From JAFKFH01 sp017307375 (GTDB taxonomy: Bacteria; Pseudomonadota; Alphaproteobacteria; Ferrovibrionales; Ferrovibrionaceae), in NCBI GenBank assembly GCA_965229335.1, contig OZ245874.1:1984001-2048000 (forward strand): a stretch of 64,000 nt of DNA, written 5' to 3'. The position numbers were made by a program, and so were the translations under genes. This document shows positions 52,792 to 61,879 of this stretch, piece by piece. The notes beneath the pieces are model-generated. The model did not search any database. It had not been told where the DNA came from and was given only the letters and a program-made list of their open reading frames with translations. How positions within the stretch are numbered: position 1 is the first letter of the stretch; every line of letters begins with the position of its first letter.

Positions 52792-52832
52792 CGTTTCATG
52801 AGGCGAAACGAATTTTGTCAGTTGACGTGACA
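52792..52832. promoter_or_regulatory. Two inverted repeats in the IclR / MBL intergenic gap
   Basis: CGTTTC-N7-GAAACG (52792-52810) is a perfect 6-bp inverted repeat, reminiscent of the GAAAC/GTTTC arms of several IclR-family operators. TGTCA-N7-TGACA (52816-52832) follows six bases later with the same 7-base spacer and surrounds a TTGACG that could serve as a -35 box. Both lie between divergent starts, so they are candidate IclR sites. Confidence 0.45.
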
Positions 52833-52887
52833 TGGCAAAACCTGTTCCGATGCGGCCGGGTCATCAAGAGCCCGGGAGGAAGCCGCC

Positions 52888-53781
52888 ATGGCGACGCATC
52901 GCGTCGGCCAGTTCGCCATAACCCGCATCGAGGAAATGCTGACGCCCGGATTCGTTCCGGAGTTCCTGTTTCCCGATTTCACCGCCGATATCTTCGCCCA
53001 GGCGCCCCAGCTGAAGGAGGCGCGTTTCTGGGACGAGGCGTCGGCCAAGGTGATGTCGTCGATGCATTCGTGGGTGATCCGCGACGGCAAGCGTACGATC
53101 CTGGTCGATACCGGTTGCGGCAACGCCAAGCGCCGCGCACTGCCGATGTTCCAGCGTTTTCACATGCTTGACCTGCCTTATCTCGACCAGCTCGCGGCCG
53201 CCGGCATCCGGCGCGAGGATGTCGATCTCGTGATCTGCACCCATCTCCATGTCGATCATGTCGGCTGGAACACGATGCTGGTCGATGGCCGCTGGGTGCC
53301 GACGTTCCCCAATGCCCGCTACATCTTCGGCCGCGCCGAGTTCGCGCATTGGCGCTCGCCCACCGGGGGCATCACCAAGCTGCCGGAGAACGAGGAGGTC
53401 ATCACCGACAGCGTGATGCCGATCGTCGAGGCGGGGCTGGCCGATTTCGTCGATGCGGGCGACCGGCTGTTCGATGGCTTGGAGATTGCCGCCGCGCCGG
53501 GCCATACCGCCGGCCAGTTCCAGGTGCGGCTGACCGACGGGCATGATGCGGCCGTCTTTTCCGGCGATTGCATCCATCAGCCGATGCAGGTCTATCGTCC
53601 CGATTGGAACAGCCGGTTCTGCGAGGAGCCCGAGGTGGCGCGCGCCACCCGGCGCGACCTGCTCGACTGGTGCGCCGACCGCGGCGCCCTGCTGCTTCCC
53701 GCCCATTTCGGCGCGCCCCATGCCGGCCGCGTTCGCCGCCATGCCGACAGTTTCACCTTCCTGCCCGCGGACGATCTATGA
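52888..53781 (+). CDS. Metallo-beta-lactamase-fold hydrolase
   Basis: A 297-residue MBL-fold enzyme. The di-metal motif CTHLHVDHVGWN gives His119, His121, Asp123 and His124; further ligands lie in AAPGHTAGQF and the C-terminal PAHFGAPHAG. The family resemblance is to lactonase- or thioesterase-like members, so it may open a lactone or hydrolyse a thioester in the pathway. GGGAGGAAG precedes the ATG. It opens the long run controlled by the divergent IclR protein, and its stop overlaps the next start (ATGA). Confidence 0.88.
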   Translation: MATHRVGQFAITRIEEMLTPGFVPEFLFPDFTADIFAQAPQLKEARFWDEASAKVMSSMHSWVIRDGKRTILVDTGCGNAKRRALPMFQRFHMLDLPYLDQLAAAGIRREDVDLVICTHLHVDHVGWNTMLVDGRWVPTFPNARYIFGRAEFAHWRSPTGGITKLPENEEVITDSVMPIVEAGLADFVDAGDRLFDGLEIAAAPGHTAGQFQVRLTDGHDAAVFSGDCIHQPMQVYRPDWNSRFCEEPEVARATRRDLLDWCADRGALLLPAHFGAPHAGRVRRHADSFTFLPADDL

Positions 53782-55337
53782 CCGATCTCGCCCACCAGCT
53801 CGAACAGGCGCTGGGTCCCGACCAGGTACTGGCCGACGAGGCCAGCCGCACCTTCTATGCCAACGATGTGTTCTGGCAGCCGGGCATCCTGCCGGCCGCC
53901 ATCGTCCGCCCGCGCAACGTCGAGGAGGTGCAGCGTGCCGTCCGGCTTGCCACCGCGTCCGGCCATGCGGTCGTGCCGCGTGGCGGCGGCATGTCCTACA
54001 CCAAGGGCTATCTGCCCCCGCATGAGCGTTGCGTCGTCGTCGATACCCGGCGGCTCGACCGGGTCACCGAGGTGCGGACCGACGATCTCTACGTCACCGC
54101 CGAGGCCGGCTGCACCTGGGCCTCGGTCAATGCGAGTCTCGAGGGCTCGGGCCTGCGCACCGGATACTGGGGGCCGCTGTCGGGCCTCAATGCCACGGTC
54201 GGCGGCGCGCTGTCGCAGAATTCGGCCTTCTTCGGCTCAGGGTTGAAAGGCACCGTGGCCGACAGCGTGCTGGGCGTCTCGGTCGTGCTGGCCGATGGGC
54301 AGCTGGTGACCACCGGTTCCGGCGGCCGGCGCGAGGCGCAGCCCTTCACCCGCTATGGCGGCCCCGACCTGACCGGCATGTTCCTGGGGGACAACGGCGC
54401 GTTCGGCATCAAGGTCGGCGCCACCTTGCGGCTGCATCGGCGCCCGGCCGAGAGCGGCCATCTGTCCTTCGGCTTCGACAGCCTCGACAAGATGGCGGCG
54501 GCACAGGTCGAGATGGCGCGGCTCGAAGTCATCGCCGAAAGCTTCGGCATCGATCGTGCCAAAGCCGATCACTCCGCCTCGGTCAACAAGCTGATGGACG
54601 GCGCCAAGGCGCTGATGGACGTCGCCAAGGCGGGCAAGTCGACGCTTGCCGGCATCAAGGACGCGCTGGGCGTGGCCGCGGCCGGCACCGCCTTCCTGAA
54701 GGCCCATGCCTATACGCTGCACCTCGTCACCGAGGGGCGGACCGCGGCCGAGCGCGACTGGAACCTGGCGGCCCTGCGCCGGATCGGCACGGCCTACGGC
54801 GTCGAGATCGAGAATACCGTGCCCAAGGTGATGCGCTCCAAGCCGTTCGGACCGGTGCGCGGCATGCTGGGCGCGGACGGCGAGCGCTGGGTGCCGATCC
54901 ATGCCGTCTTCCCGTTGAGCCGCGCGGCCGCGGCCATCGCCGCCCACCAGGCCTATTTCGCCGGCCAGGCCGAGATGATGCGCCGGCACGGCATCGTCCT
55001 CTCCCAGATGACGATGACGGTGGGCAACGAGTTTTTCCTCGAGCCCGCCTTCTACTGGCGCGACGAGATCACGGCGCTGCACGCCGCCGCGCTGGGCGAC
55101 GACGTGGTTCGCCCGTGGCGCGACCGCCCGGCCGATCCTGCCGCCCGCCAGGCCGTGATCGACCTGCGCCGCGGCACCCAGGAACTCTATGCAAGCCTTG
55201 GCGGCGCCTCGTGGCAGGTGGCGCGCGATTATCCCTATGCGGATGTCTTGAAGCCCGAGACCTGGGCCTTGGCCCGGGCGCTGAAGCAGGCGGTCGATCC
55301 GCGCGGGCTGATGAATCCGGGTTCGCTCGGTCTCTAG
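53778..55337 (+). CDS. FAD-binding oxidase/dehydrogenase of the VAO/GlcD (PCMH-fold) family
   Basis: A 519-residue flavoprotein. The N-terminal FAD domain (about residues 30-215) shows AAIVRPRNVEEVQRAVRLA, VVPRGGGMSYTKGYLPP, and GLNATVGGALSQNSAFFGSG; the C-terminal part (about 250-519) is the substrate-binding cap, ending DPRGLMNPGSLGL as in GlcD and vanillyl-alcohol oxidases. It would oxidise a 2-hydroxy acid or a phenolic alcohol. The overlap with the MBL gene and 6-base gap to the next gene place it firmly in the operon. Confidence 0.87.
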   Translation: MTDLAHQLEQALGPDQVLADEASRTFYANDVFWQPGILPAAIVRPRNVEEVQRAVRLATASGHAVVPRGGGMSYTKGYLPPHERCVVVDTRRLDRVTEVRTDDLYVTAEAGCTWASVNASLEGSGLRTGYWGPLSGLNATVGGALSQNSAFFGSGLKGTVADSVLGVSVVLADGQLVTTGSGGRREAQPFTRYGGPDLTGMFLGDNGAFGIKVGATLRLHRRPAESGHLSFGFDSLDKMAAAQVEMARLEVIAESFGIDRAKADHSASVNKLMDGAKALMDVAKAGKSTLAGIKDALGVAAAGTAFLKAHAYTLHLVTEGRTAAERDWNLAALRRIGTAYGVEIENTVPKVMRSKPFGPVRGMLGADGERWVPIHAVFPLSRAAAAIAAHQAYFAGQAEMMRRHGIVLSQMTMTVGNEFFLEPAFYWRDEITALHAAALGDDVVRPWRDRPADPAARQAVIDLRRGTQELYASLGGASWQVARDYPYADVLKPETWALARALKQAVDPRGLMNPGSLGL

Positions 55338-55343
55338 AGGACG

Positions 55344-56606
55344 ATGTCAATGGGTTACACGATTACCGAGAAGATCCTCGCCCGTGCCGCCGGGCTGCCG
55401 GCGGTGAGGGCGGGCGACGAGGTCATGGCCAAACCGGATTTCGTCATCGCCTACGACTTCCCCGGCTATACCGACGTCTACTTCAAGCAGATGAAGGAAG
55501 ATTTCGGCATCGACAAGGTTGCCGAACCGGACCGCTTCGCGATCTTCATCGACCACATGGTGCCCACCGCGACCCCGGCCGAGGAAGAACTGCACATCAT
55601 CACCCGCAAGTGGTGCGCCGAGCAGGGCGTGCCGCTGTTCGAGCGCAAGGGCATCGGCCACCAGGTTGCCTCCGAGGTCGGCTATGCCGTGCCCGGCGCC
55701 TTCGTCGTGCATTTCGATGGCCATATCAGCCAGCTCGGCACCTTCGGCACGCTGGCCATGGGCATCCGCCGCAACCTGCTCGAAGCCTTCGTGCGCGACC
55801 ATGTCTCGTTGCGCGTGCCGCAGACGACGCGGGTCAACCTGACCGGCACGCTGAAGAAGGGGGTGATGGCGCGCGACGTGTTCCATCACATCGTCCGCGT
55901 GCTGGGGCCGGCGTCCTGCCGCTTCCAGGTGCTCGAGGTCGGCGGACCGGCGCTGGACGAGATCTCGACCGAGGGGCTGCAGACGATCACCGGCCTTGCC
56001 ATGTTCACCGGCGCGGTCACCGCGATCGTCAACCCCAGCAAGAAGCGCCTCGACTACGCGCTGCCGCGCGCGCGCAAGCAGATCGAGCCGGTCTACAGCG
56101 ACGACGACGCCGAGTTCGCCGCCGTGCACGAGATCGACCTTTCCAACCTCGACCCGATCGTGGTCATTCCCCCCAGCCCGGCCAACACGCGCGATCTGGC
56201 CGACTACCTCGGCATCGAGGTCCAGGCGGGCTATCTCGGCTCCTGCGCTTCCGGCCGGCTGGAGGACCTGCGGGCGGCGGTGCAGGTGCTGAAGGGGCGG
56301 AAGGTGGCGCCCGGCTTCGCGCTGCATATCGTGCCGACCAGCCAGCAGATCATGGCCGATGCGGCGCGCGAAGGCCTGATCGCCGAGCTGGTCGAGGCCG
56401 GCGCCTTCGTCTCCTCGCCATCCTGCGACTATTGCTTCGGCCGCATCGCCACGATGACGGCGGGGCAGAAGGCGGTCTCGACCGGTACGCTGAACGTGCG
56501 CGGCCGGATGGGCAGCCCGGATTCCGAAATCTACCTCGTCAACGCCGCGGCGGTCGCCGCCTCGGCGATCGAGGGGCGGATCGCCGATCCGCGCAACTAC
56601 CTCTGA
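55344..56606 (+). CDS. Aconitase-family hydro-lyase, large subunit (LeuC/DmdA-like)
   Basis: A 420-residue iron-sulfur hydro-lyase large subunit. The three cluster cysteines are visible as Cys301 in GSCASGRLED and Cys361/Cys364 in SPSCDYCFGR, and the N-terminal IDHMVPT and RKGIGHQV segments match the aconitase active site. The small subunit is the next gene. No leucine genes are nearby, so 3-isopropylmalate dehydratase for leucine synthesis is unlikely. With a lyase two genes on, a catabolic hydratase of the dimethylmaleate hydratase kind is a better guess. Confidence 0.87.
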   Translation: MSMGYTITEKILARAAGLPAVRAGDEVMAKPDFVIAYDFPGYTDVYFKQMKEDFGIDKVAEPDRFAIFIDHMVPTATPAEEELHIITRKWCAEQGVPLFERKGIGHQVASEVGYAVPGAFVVHFDGHISQLGTFGTLAMGIRRNLLEAFVRDHVSLRVPQTTRVNLTGTLKKGVMARDVFHHIVRVLGPASCRFQVLEVGGPALDEISTEGLQTITGLAMFTGAVTAIVNPSKKRLDYALPRARKQIEPVYSDDDAEFAAVHEIDLSNLDPIVVIPPSPANTRDLADYLGIEVQAGYLGSCASGRLEDLRAAVQVLKGRKVAPGFALHIVPTSQQIMADAAREGLIAELVEAGAFVSSPSCDYCFGRIATMTAGQKAVSTGTLNVRGRMGSPDSEIYLVNAAAVAASAIEGRIADPRNYL

Positions 56607-56621
56607 GAGGGGCCAGGAACC

Positions 56622-57131
56622 ATGGCGCTGAAGAACCTGCGCGGGCGCGTCGCCTTCATCTTCGAGGAGATCGACTTCGACGTCGACCAGATCGTCGGCG
56701 TCAAGAACATCAAGATCCAGGACGTGGCCGAATTGGCCAAGGTCGCGATGCAGGCCTACGACCCCGACTTCGCCAAGGTGGTGCAGCCCGGCGATCTGCT
56801 GGTGGGCAATCACAATTTCGGCTACGGCCATCCCCATTACCCGCCGATGCGCGCGATGCGGCATCTGGGCATCACCGGCGTCGTCGCCGAATCCTTCTCG
56901 CCCGGCTACTGGCGCGGCGAGATCAGCATGGGTTTCCCGCAGGTTTCCTGCCCGGGCATCCTCGGCCTGGTCGAACGCTGGGACGACATCGAGGTCGACT
57001 GGGCGGCAGGCGTGGTCCGTAACCTGACGCGCGGCCGCGAGATCGCGTTCGAACCGCTCGCCCGCGCCGACTACGAGATGCTCGATGCCGGCGGCCTGCT
57101 CCAATATCTCAAGGCCGGTACGGCCGCCTGA
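56622..57131 (+). CDS. Aconitase-family hydro-lyase, small subunit (LeuD/DmdB-like)
   Basis: A 169-residue swivel-domain protein, the usual length for LeuD-type small subunits. The substrate-binding loop is VGNHNFGYGHPHYPPMRAM, in place of the more common GxNFGxGSSRE; the serine-arginine part is altered, which points to a substrate other than isopropylmalate. VVAESFSPGYWR follows as in the family. It assembles with the large subunit encoded 15 bases upstream. Confidence 0.85.
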   Translation: MALKNLRGRVAFIFEEIDFDVDQIVGVKNIKIQDVAELAKVAMQAYDPDFAKVVQPGDLLVGNHNFGYGHPHYPPMRAMRHLGITGVVAESFSPGYWRGEISMGFPQVSCPGILGLVERWDDIEVDWAAGVVRNLTRGREIAFEPLARADYEMLDAGGLLQYLKAGTAA

Positions 57132-57154
57132 TCCAAACGAAAGGACACCTGACC

Positions 57155-58030
57155 ATGGCACCCAACCTCAAGGCGATGATGCGCGAGAAGGGCACCATCT
57201 GGGCCGCCGGCGCCTTCGACGCCCTGTCCGCCCGGCTGATCGAGGAAGCGGGCTTCGACGCCCTGCTGACCTCGGGCTTCGGCATCTCGTCGTCGTTCCT
57301 GGGCGAGCCCGATGCCGAGCTCTACACGATGACCGAGAACCTGACGGTCGTGCGCAATGTCGTCAACGCGGTCAAGATCCCGGTGATCGCCGATATCGAC
57401 ACCGCCTACGGCAATCCGATCAACGTGATGCGCACGATCAAGGAGTTCGAGAACGCCGGCGTCTCGGCCGTGATCATGGAAGACCAGGTGGCGCCCAAGC
57501 GTTGCCCGGCCGCCTCGAACATGATCGAGATCATTTCCGAGGGCGAGGCGATCGCCAAGATCGAGGCCGCGGTCAGTGCCCGCCGCAACCCGGAAATGCT
57601 GATCGTCGGCCGGACCGACGCGATCAGCGAGGACGAGGCGATCAAGCGGGCCAAGGCCTATGTCAAGGCCGGCGCCGACATCATCCAGCCGATCTCGAAG
57701 TGCTTCAAGAATTTCGACGGATTGCGCCGCCTGCGCGAGGAATGCGGCGTGCCGCTGTCGCTGCAGATCCTGGGCTGGCTCGAACGCGACCTGACCCGCG
57801 AGCAGATCGAGCAGGTCGCCGCCTTCGCCACCTATCCGCTGGTGCCGCTGATGTCGGCCGCCCAGGTGATGACCGACAATCTCAAGGTCCTGGCGCGCGA
57901 GAAGTCGTCGAAGAACCTGCCGCATCCGGTGATGGACCACAACGTGTTCGGCGCCTTCATCGGGTTCCCGCGCATCGAGGAACTGCAGAAGAAGTACCTG
58001 CGCTACGGCGAAGCGAGCGCCGCCGAATAA
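57155..58030 (+). CDS. Isocitrate lyase / PEP mutase superfamily lyase (2-methylisocitrate- or dimethylmalate-lyase-like)
   Basis: A 291-residue TIM-barrel enzyme. Metal-binding residues lie in IADIDTAYGNP (Asp80, Asp82), the next acidic pair is Glu109-Asp110 in IMEDQVAPKRCP, and Cys117 of the KRC loop is the catalytic base of lyases in this family, which argues against a mutase. These enzymes split 2-hydroxy-dicarboxylates or tricarboxylates into an oxo-acid and a smaller acid. Directly following an aconitase-type hydratase pair, it would cleave the hydrated product, as in methylcitrate or dimethylmaleate breakdown. Confidence 0.88.
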   Translation: MAPNLKAMMREKGTIWAAGAFDALSARLIEEAGFDALLTSGFGISSSFLGEPDAELYTMTENLTVVRNVVNAVKIPVIADIDTAYGNPINVMRTIKEFENAGVSAVIMEDQVAPKRCPAASNMIEIISEGEAIAKIEAAVSARRNPEMLIVGRTDAISEDEAIKRAKAYVKAGADIIQPISKCFKNFDGLRRLREECGVPLSLQILGWLERDLTREQIEQVAAFATYPLVPLMSAAQVMTDNLKVLAREKSSKNLPHPVMDHNVFGAFIGFPRIEELQKKYLRYGEASAAE

Positions 58031-58069
58031 CCGACAACCCGAAAAGCCAACCTGAGGGAGGAGAGACCA

Positions 58070-59212
58070 ATGTTGAACCGCAGGATCACGGTCGCGGCGC
58101 TTGCCGCCGCGACCGCCATCGGCCTGGCCCTGTCGCCGGCCGTGGCCCAGCAGAAGCCGCCGGTCAAGATCGCGGCCATCGCGCCGTTGTCGGGCGCCGG
58201 CGCCTTCGACGGCCAATTGGCAGTCGAGGGCATGAAGGCGATGGCCGAGGTCATCAACCAGCGCGGCGGCATCCTGGGCGGCCGCAAGATCGAGCTGGTG
58301 ACCTATGACGACAAGGGCACACCCGAGGAAGGCGTCTCGGCGGCCAAGCGCGCGATGGAGCAGGACAACGTCGACATGATCGTCGGCGGCTGGTTCTCGG
58401 CGGTCGCGCTGGCCCAGAAGGAAGTGACCCGGGACAAGATCATCAACGTGATGACCTCGTCGCAGCATCCGAACGTGACCGAGCAGGGCCACAAGTACCT
58501 GTTCCGGCTCAACGCCACGTCGACGATGATGTCGGATACCTACTCGAAGTTCATCTGCGACAAGATGAAGGTCAAGTCGGTCGCTTTCATCACCATCAAC
58601 GACGATTACGGCCGCCTTGAGGTCGAGAACTACAAGAAGTTGCTGGCCGGCTGCAACATCGAGGTCAAGGGCAACGAGTTCTACAACCGCGACGATACCG
58701 ATTTCACCACGGCGCTGACCAAGCTGAAGGCGCTGAACCCGGACGCGATCTACGTCTCGGCGATCAACACCAGCCAGGGTGCGACGATCTACCGCCAGAT
58801 CCGCCAGACTGCGTTCAAGGGTACGATCATCGCCTCGGCCGGCAACATGAACCCGAAGCTGATCGAGCTGTCGGGGCCGGCGCTGGAAGGCGTCTACTGC
58901 GTCTCGCTGTTCGCGCCCGACAGCCAGAATTCGAGCCTCAAGCAGTGGATGACCCAGTACAAGAAGGACTTCAAGAACGAGCCGTCGTTCATCGGCTCGC
59001 TCGGCGCCCAGGCCGTGCAGGTGCTGGCCGAGGCCGCGGACAAGGCCGGGTCCTCGCGCGACTACGACAAGATCGCGCAGACGCTGAAGTCGCGTAAGTG
59101 GGATACGCTGCTCGGCCAGATCTCGTTCACCGACAAGGGCCAGGCGATGCAGAACATCTATCTGGTCCAGGTCAAGAACAAGCAGATCGTCTCGGTCGCG
59201 TCCGGATCGTGA
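58070..59212 (+). CDS. livK: ABC transporter substrate-binding protein, branched-chain amino acid (LivK) type
   Basis: A 380-residue periplasmic type-1 binding protein. A signal peptide ends near LSPAVAQQ (residue 26). Mature landmarks are VKIAAIAPLSGAGAFDGQ, ELVTYDDKGTPEEGV, IINVMTSSQHPNVTEQG and AFITINDDYGR. GAGGGAGGAGAG is a strong ribosome site, fitting high expression of the binding protein. Relatives frequently bind aromatic or dicarboxylic acids, which suits the Rieske oxygenase at the end of the operon better than leucine does. A long hairpin separates it from the permease gene. Confidence 0.9.
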   Translation: MLNRRITVAALAAATAIGLALSPAVAQQKPPVKIAAIAPLSGAGAFDGQLAVEGMKAMAEVINQRGGILGGRKIELVTYDDKGTPEEGVSAAKRAMEQDNVDMIVGGWFSAVALAQKEVTRDKIINVMTSSQHPNVTEQGHKYLFRLNATSTMMSDTYSKFICDKMKVKSVAFITINDDYGRLEVENYKKLLAGCNIEVKGNEFYNRDDTDFTTALTKLKALNPDAIYVSAINTSQGATIYRQIRQTAFKGTIIASAGNMNPKLIELSGPALEGVYCVSLFAPDSQNSSLKQWMTQYKKDFKNEPSFIGSLGAQAVQVLAEAADKAGSSRDYDKIAQTLKSRKWDTLLGQISFTDKGQAMQNIYLVQVKNKQIVSVASGS

Positions 59213-59218
59213 AGCTGT

Positions 59219-59246
59219 GGACGGCGGGCCCACGGGTCCGCCGTCC
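59219..59246 (+). terminator. Intercistronic hairpin between the livK-type and livH-type genes
   Basis: GGACGGCGG pairs perfectly with CCGCCGTCC, and an inner CCC/GGG pair closes the stem around a two-base tip, with one G-T pair between. The 28-base hairpin starts 6 bases past the binding-protein stop and lies before the permease ATG at 59269. It has no T-run. It probably stabilises the upstream message or partly stops transcription, giving more binding protein than permease. Confidence 0.6.
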
Positions 59247-59268
59247 GACCCATCGCAGGATCGGCTAA

Positions 59269-60147
59269 ATGGATTTCATCGTCTTAGGCCAGCAGATCAT
59301 CAACGGGCTGGTCAACGGCATGGGCTACGTGCTCATCGCCACCGGGCTGACCCTGGTGTTCGGTGTGCTGCGCATCGTCAATTTCGCCCATGGCGAATTT
59401 TACATGCTCGGCGCCTTCCTCACCTACTATGCGCTGACCCTGTTCGGCGTCGATTACGTCGCGGCGGCGCTGCTGGCGACGATCGCGGTCGCGGGGCTCG
59501 GCATCGGCGCCAACCGGTTTTTCTTCCGGCCGCTGCGCAAGGAGCATGAGTTCACCATCCTCCTTTCCAGCCTCGGCCTCTCGCTCCTGATCGCCAACGG
59601 GGCGGAGGAGTTGTTCGGGGCCGATCCGAAATACGTCATGTCGCCCTATGCCGACGAGGCCAGCGAGATCGGGCCGTTCGTCGTGACCGAGCAGCGGCTG
59701 ATCGTCTTTGCGGCCGCGGCCGTGGTGATGGCCGGAGTCTACTGGTTCATCCGCTATACCCGCATGGGCAAGATGATGCAGGCGACCGCCCAGAATCCCG
59801 AGGGCGCGGCGCTGACCGGCATCAATACCGACTTCGTCCACGGTTATACCTTTGCACTGGCCTGCGGCCTCGCGGCGCTGGCCGGCGCCCTGGTCGCACC
59901 GACCGCGATGCTGTTTCCGACGGTCGGGTCCTGGGCCGTGCTCAAGGGCTTCATCGTCGTCGTCATGGGCGGCCTGGGCTCGGTCACCGGCGCGCTGCTC
60001 GGCGGCCTTTTGCTCGGCGTCGTCGAATCGCTCGGCGGCGGCTATATCTCGCTCGGTTTCAAGGATGCGATCGGCTATGCCATCATCATCGCGGTGCTGC
60101 TGTGGCGGCCGCAGGGCCTGTTCAGCGTGAGCCGGAGCACGCGATGA
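59269..60147 (+). CDS. livH: Branched-chain-type ABC permease, LivH
   Basis: A 292-residue inner-membrane protein with about eight hydrophobic segments and the LivH pattern: INGLVNGMGYVLIATGLTLVFG, VNFAHGEFYMLGA, AAVVMAGVYWFIRYTRMGKMM, and VVVMGGLGSVTGALLGGLLLG. It forms half of the channel. Its stop overlaps the LivM start (ATGA). Confidence 0.93.
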   Translation: MDFIVLGQQIINGLVNGMGYVLIATGLTLVFGVLRIVNFAHGEFYMLGAFLTYYALTLFGVDYVAAALLATIAVAGLGIGANRFFFRPLRKEHEFTILLSSLGLSLLIANGAEELFGADPKYVMSPYADEASEIGPFVVTEQRLIVFAAAAVVMAGVYWFIRYTRMGKMMQATAQNPEGAALTGINTDFVHGYTFALACGLAALAGALVAPTAMLFPTVGSWAVLKGFIVVVMGGLGSVTGALLGGLLLGVVESLGGGYISLGFKDAIGYAIIIAVLLWRPQGLFSVSRSTR

Positions 60148-61097
60148 TCAAGGGTCGCCTGCCTCTCGTCGTCGCCGTCGTCGTCCTCGGCATCCTGCCA
60201 TTCGTCGTCGGCAACGCCTATCTGCAGCACATGCTCGTCCTCTGGGCGATCTATGCGCTGCTCGCCCTCAGCCTGAACATGATCGTCGGCTATCTCGGCG
60301 AACTGACTTTCGGCCATGCCGCGTTCTTCGGCATCGGCGCCTATACCTCGGCGATTCTGTCGATGAACTATGGCCTGCCGGTCTGGCTCGGCCCGTTCGC
60401 GGCGGCCATCGTCGCGGCCTTCTTCGGCGCCGTGATCGGCTATGTCGCGCTGCGCATCGTCGGTCCGCAGTTCGCCATCCTGACGCTCGGCTTCGGCTCG
60501 ATCCTCTATACCATCACCAACTACTGGGTCGACCTGACGCGCGGGCCGATGGGGATCTCCAACATCCCGCCGTTCAGCCTGCCTGGCCTCGACATCGACT
60601 TCACCCGCGCCGATCGCATGTACTACGTGGCGCTGGTCGTCCTGCTGCTGGTCGCCTATGGCTGTCGCGCGCTGATGACCAGCCGGACCGGGCGGGCCTT
60701 CATCGCGGTGCGCGAGAATGCGCCGCTCGCCGCCTCGACCGGCATCGACGTGTTTCACACCAAGCTGCTCGGCTTCACCATCGCCACCGCGCTGGCCGGC
60801 GTCGGCGGCGCGCTGTACGGCCATTACCTGCGCGTGATCACGCCCGACCTGATGAGCCTGCAATATGTCGCGGCGCTGATCATCATGGTCATCGTCGGCG
60901 GCAAGGGCACGATTATCGGTCCGATCATCGGTGCCGGCATCTATGTCGCGCTGCTCGAGGCGCTGCGGGTCGTCGGCTCGCTGCGGCTGGTGGTCTTCGC
61001 CGCCTTGCTCACCCTCTGCGTCATCTTCCTGCCGGGCGGGCTGGTCAGCCTGTGGCGGCGCTATGCCGGCCGCCAGGCCGCGGGGGGGGCGTCGTGA
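60144..61097 (+). CDS. livM: Branched-chain-type ABC permease, LivM
   Basis: A 317-residue permease with the LivM landmarks ALLALSLNMIVGYLGELTFGHAAFFGIGAY, QFAILTLGF, and IIMVIVGGKGTIIGPIIGA. ATG 60144 overlaps the LivH stop, and the end overlaps the LivG start in TGATG, so the permease and ATPase subunits are produced together. Confidence 0.93.
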   Translation: MIKGRLPLVVAVVVLGILPFVVGNAYLQHMLVLWAIYALLALSLNMIVGYLGELTFGHAAFFGIGAYTSAILSMNYGLPVWLGPFAAAIVAAFFGAVIGYVALRIVGPQFAILTLGFGSILYTITNYWVDLTRGPMGISNIPPFSLPGLDIDFTRADRMYYVALVVLLLVAYGCRALMTSRTGRAFIAVRENAPLAASTGIDVFHTKLLGFTIATALAGVGGALYGHYLRVITPDLMSLQYVAALIIMVIVGGKGTIIGPIIGAGIYVALLEALRVVGSLRLVVFAALLTLCVIFLPGGLVSLWRRYAGRQAAGGAS

Positions 61098-61879
61098 TGG
61101 CCAAGAACGATATCCTGTTGTCGGTCGAGGGCCTGACCCGGCGCTTCGGCGGTCTCGTCGCCGTCTCCGATGTCGAGCTGTCGGTCGCCCGCGGCGAGAT
61201 CCTGGGGCTGATCGGGCCGAACGGCGCGGGCAAGACAACCGTATTCAACATGCTCGGCGGCACCTTTGCGCCGTCGTCGGGCCGGATCCGCTTCGATGGC
61301 ACCGACGTGACCGGCTGGTCGTCGCATCGGATGGCCCAACTCGGCCTCACCCGCACCTTCCAGATCACCAGCCTGTTCCCGACGCTGTCGGTGCTGGAGA
61401 ATGTCCGGGCGGCGAGTTTCCGCCGGGCGAAGACCGGTTGGGCCGGGGCGTTCTTCCGGACCCGGGCATGGCGCGAGGACGAGGCGGCATTGGCCAGGCG
61501 GGCCGAGGAGATTCTCGATTTCGTCGCGCTTGGCCATCGCCGCGACATGCCGGCGCAGGCGCTGCCCTATGGCGAGCAGCGCAAGCTCGAGATCGCGGTG
61601 GCGCTGGGCGCCGATCCGACGCTGCTGCTGCTCGACGAACCGGCCGCCGGCATGAACCCGGACGAAGGCGCCAAGCTCGTGCAGATGATCCGGGCAATCC
61701 GCGACCGCGGCGTCTCGGTCCTGCTGGTCGAGCATCACATGAAGGTGGTGATGGGGGTCTGCGATCGCCTGGTCGTGCTCGACCATGGCGTCAAGATCGC
61801 CGAGGGGCAGCCGCAGGCGGTCGCCAGCCACCCTGAGGTGATCCGGGTCTATCTCGGGCGGGAGAAGGTCGGTGCTTAA
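61097..61879 (+). CDS. livG: Branched-chain-type ABC ATPase, LivG
   Basis: A 260-residue ATPase with Walker A GPNGAGKTT near residue 43, Q-loop LTRTFQITSLFP, signature LPYGEQRKLEIAVALG, Walker B LLLLDEPAAGMNP and switch histidine LVEHHMKVV. The LSGG-equivalent LPYGEQR is normal for LivG. It pairs with LivF, whose GTG start lies inside this gene's last codons. Confidence 0.93.
   Translation: MAKNDILLSVEGLTRRFGGLVAVSDVELSVARGEILGLIGPNGAGKTTVFNMLGGTFAPSSGRIRFDGTDVTGWSSHRMAQLGLTRTFQITSLFPTLSVLENVRAASFRRAKTGWAGAFFRTRAWREDEAALARRAEEILDFVALGHRRDMPAQALPYGEQRKLEIAVALGADPTLLLLDEPAAGMNPDEGAKLVQMIRAIRDRGVSVLLVEHHMKVVMGVCDRLVVLDHGVKIAEGQPQAVASHPEVIRVYLGREKVGA

Noticed and set aside
52831..52847. TGGCA-containing stretch as a sigma-54 promoter before the MBL gene
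   Set aside because: The downstream TTGC half is absent at the required spacing and no sigma-54 activator gene is nearby.
54029..57022. 997-codon plus-strand frame across the FAD oxidase and aconitase-type genes
   Set aside because: Arg-rich shadow of three real genes in another frame; no motif and no ribosome site.
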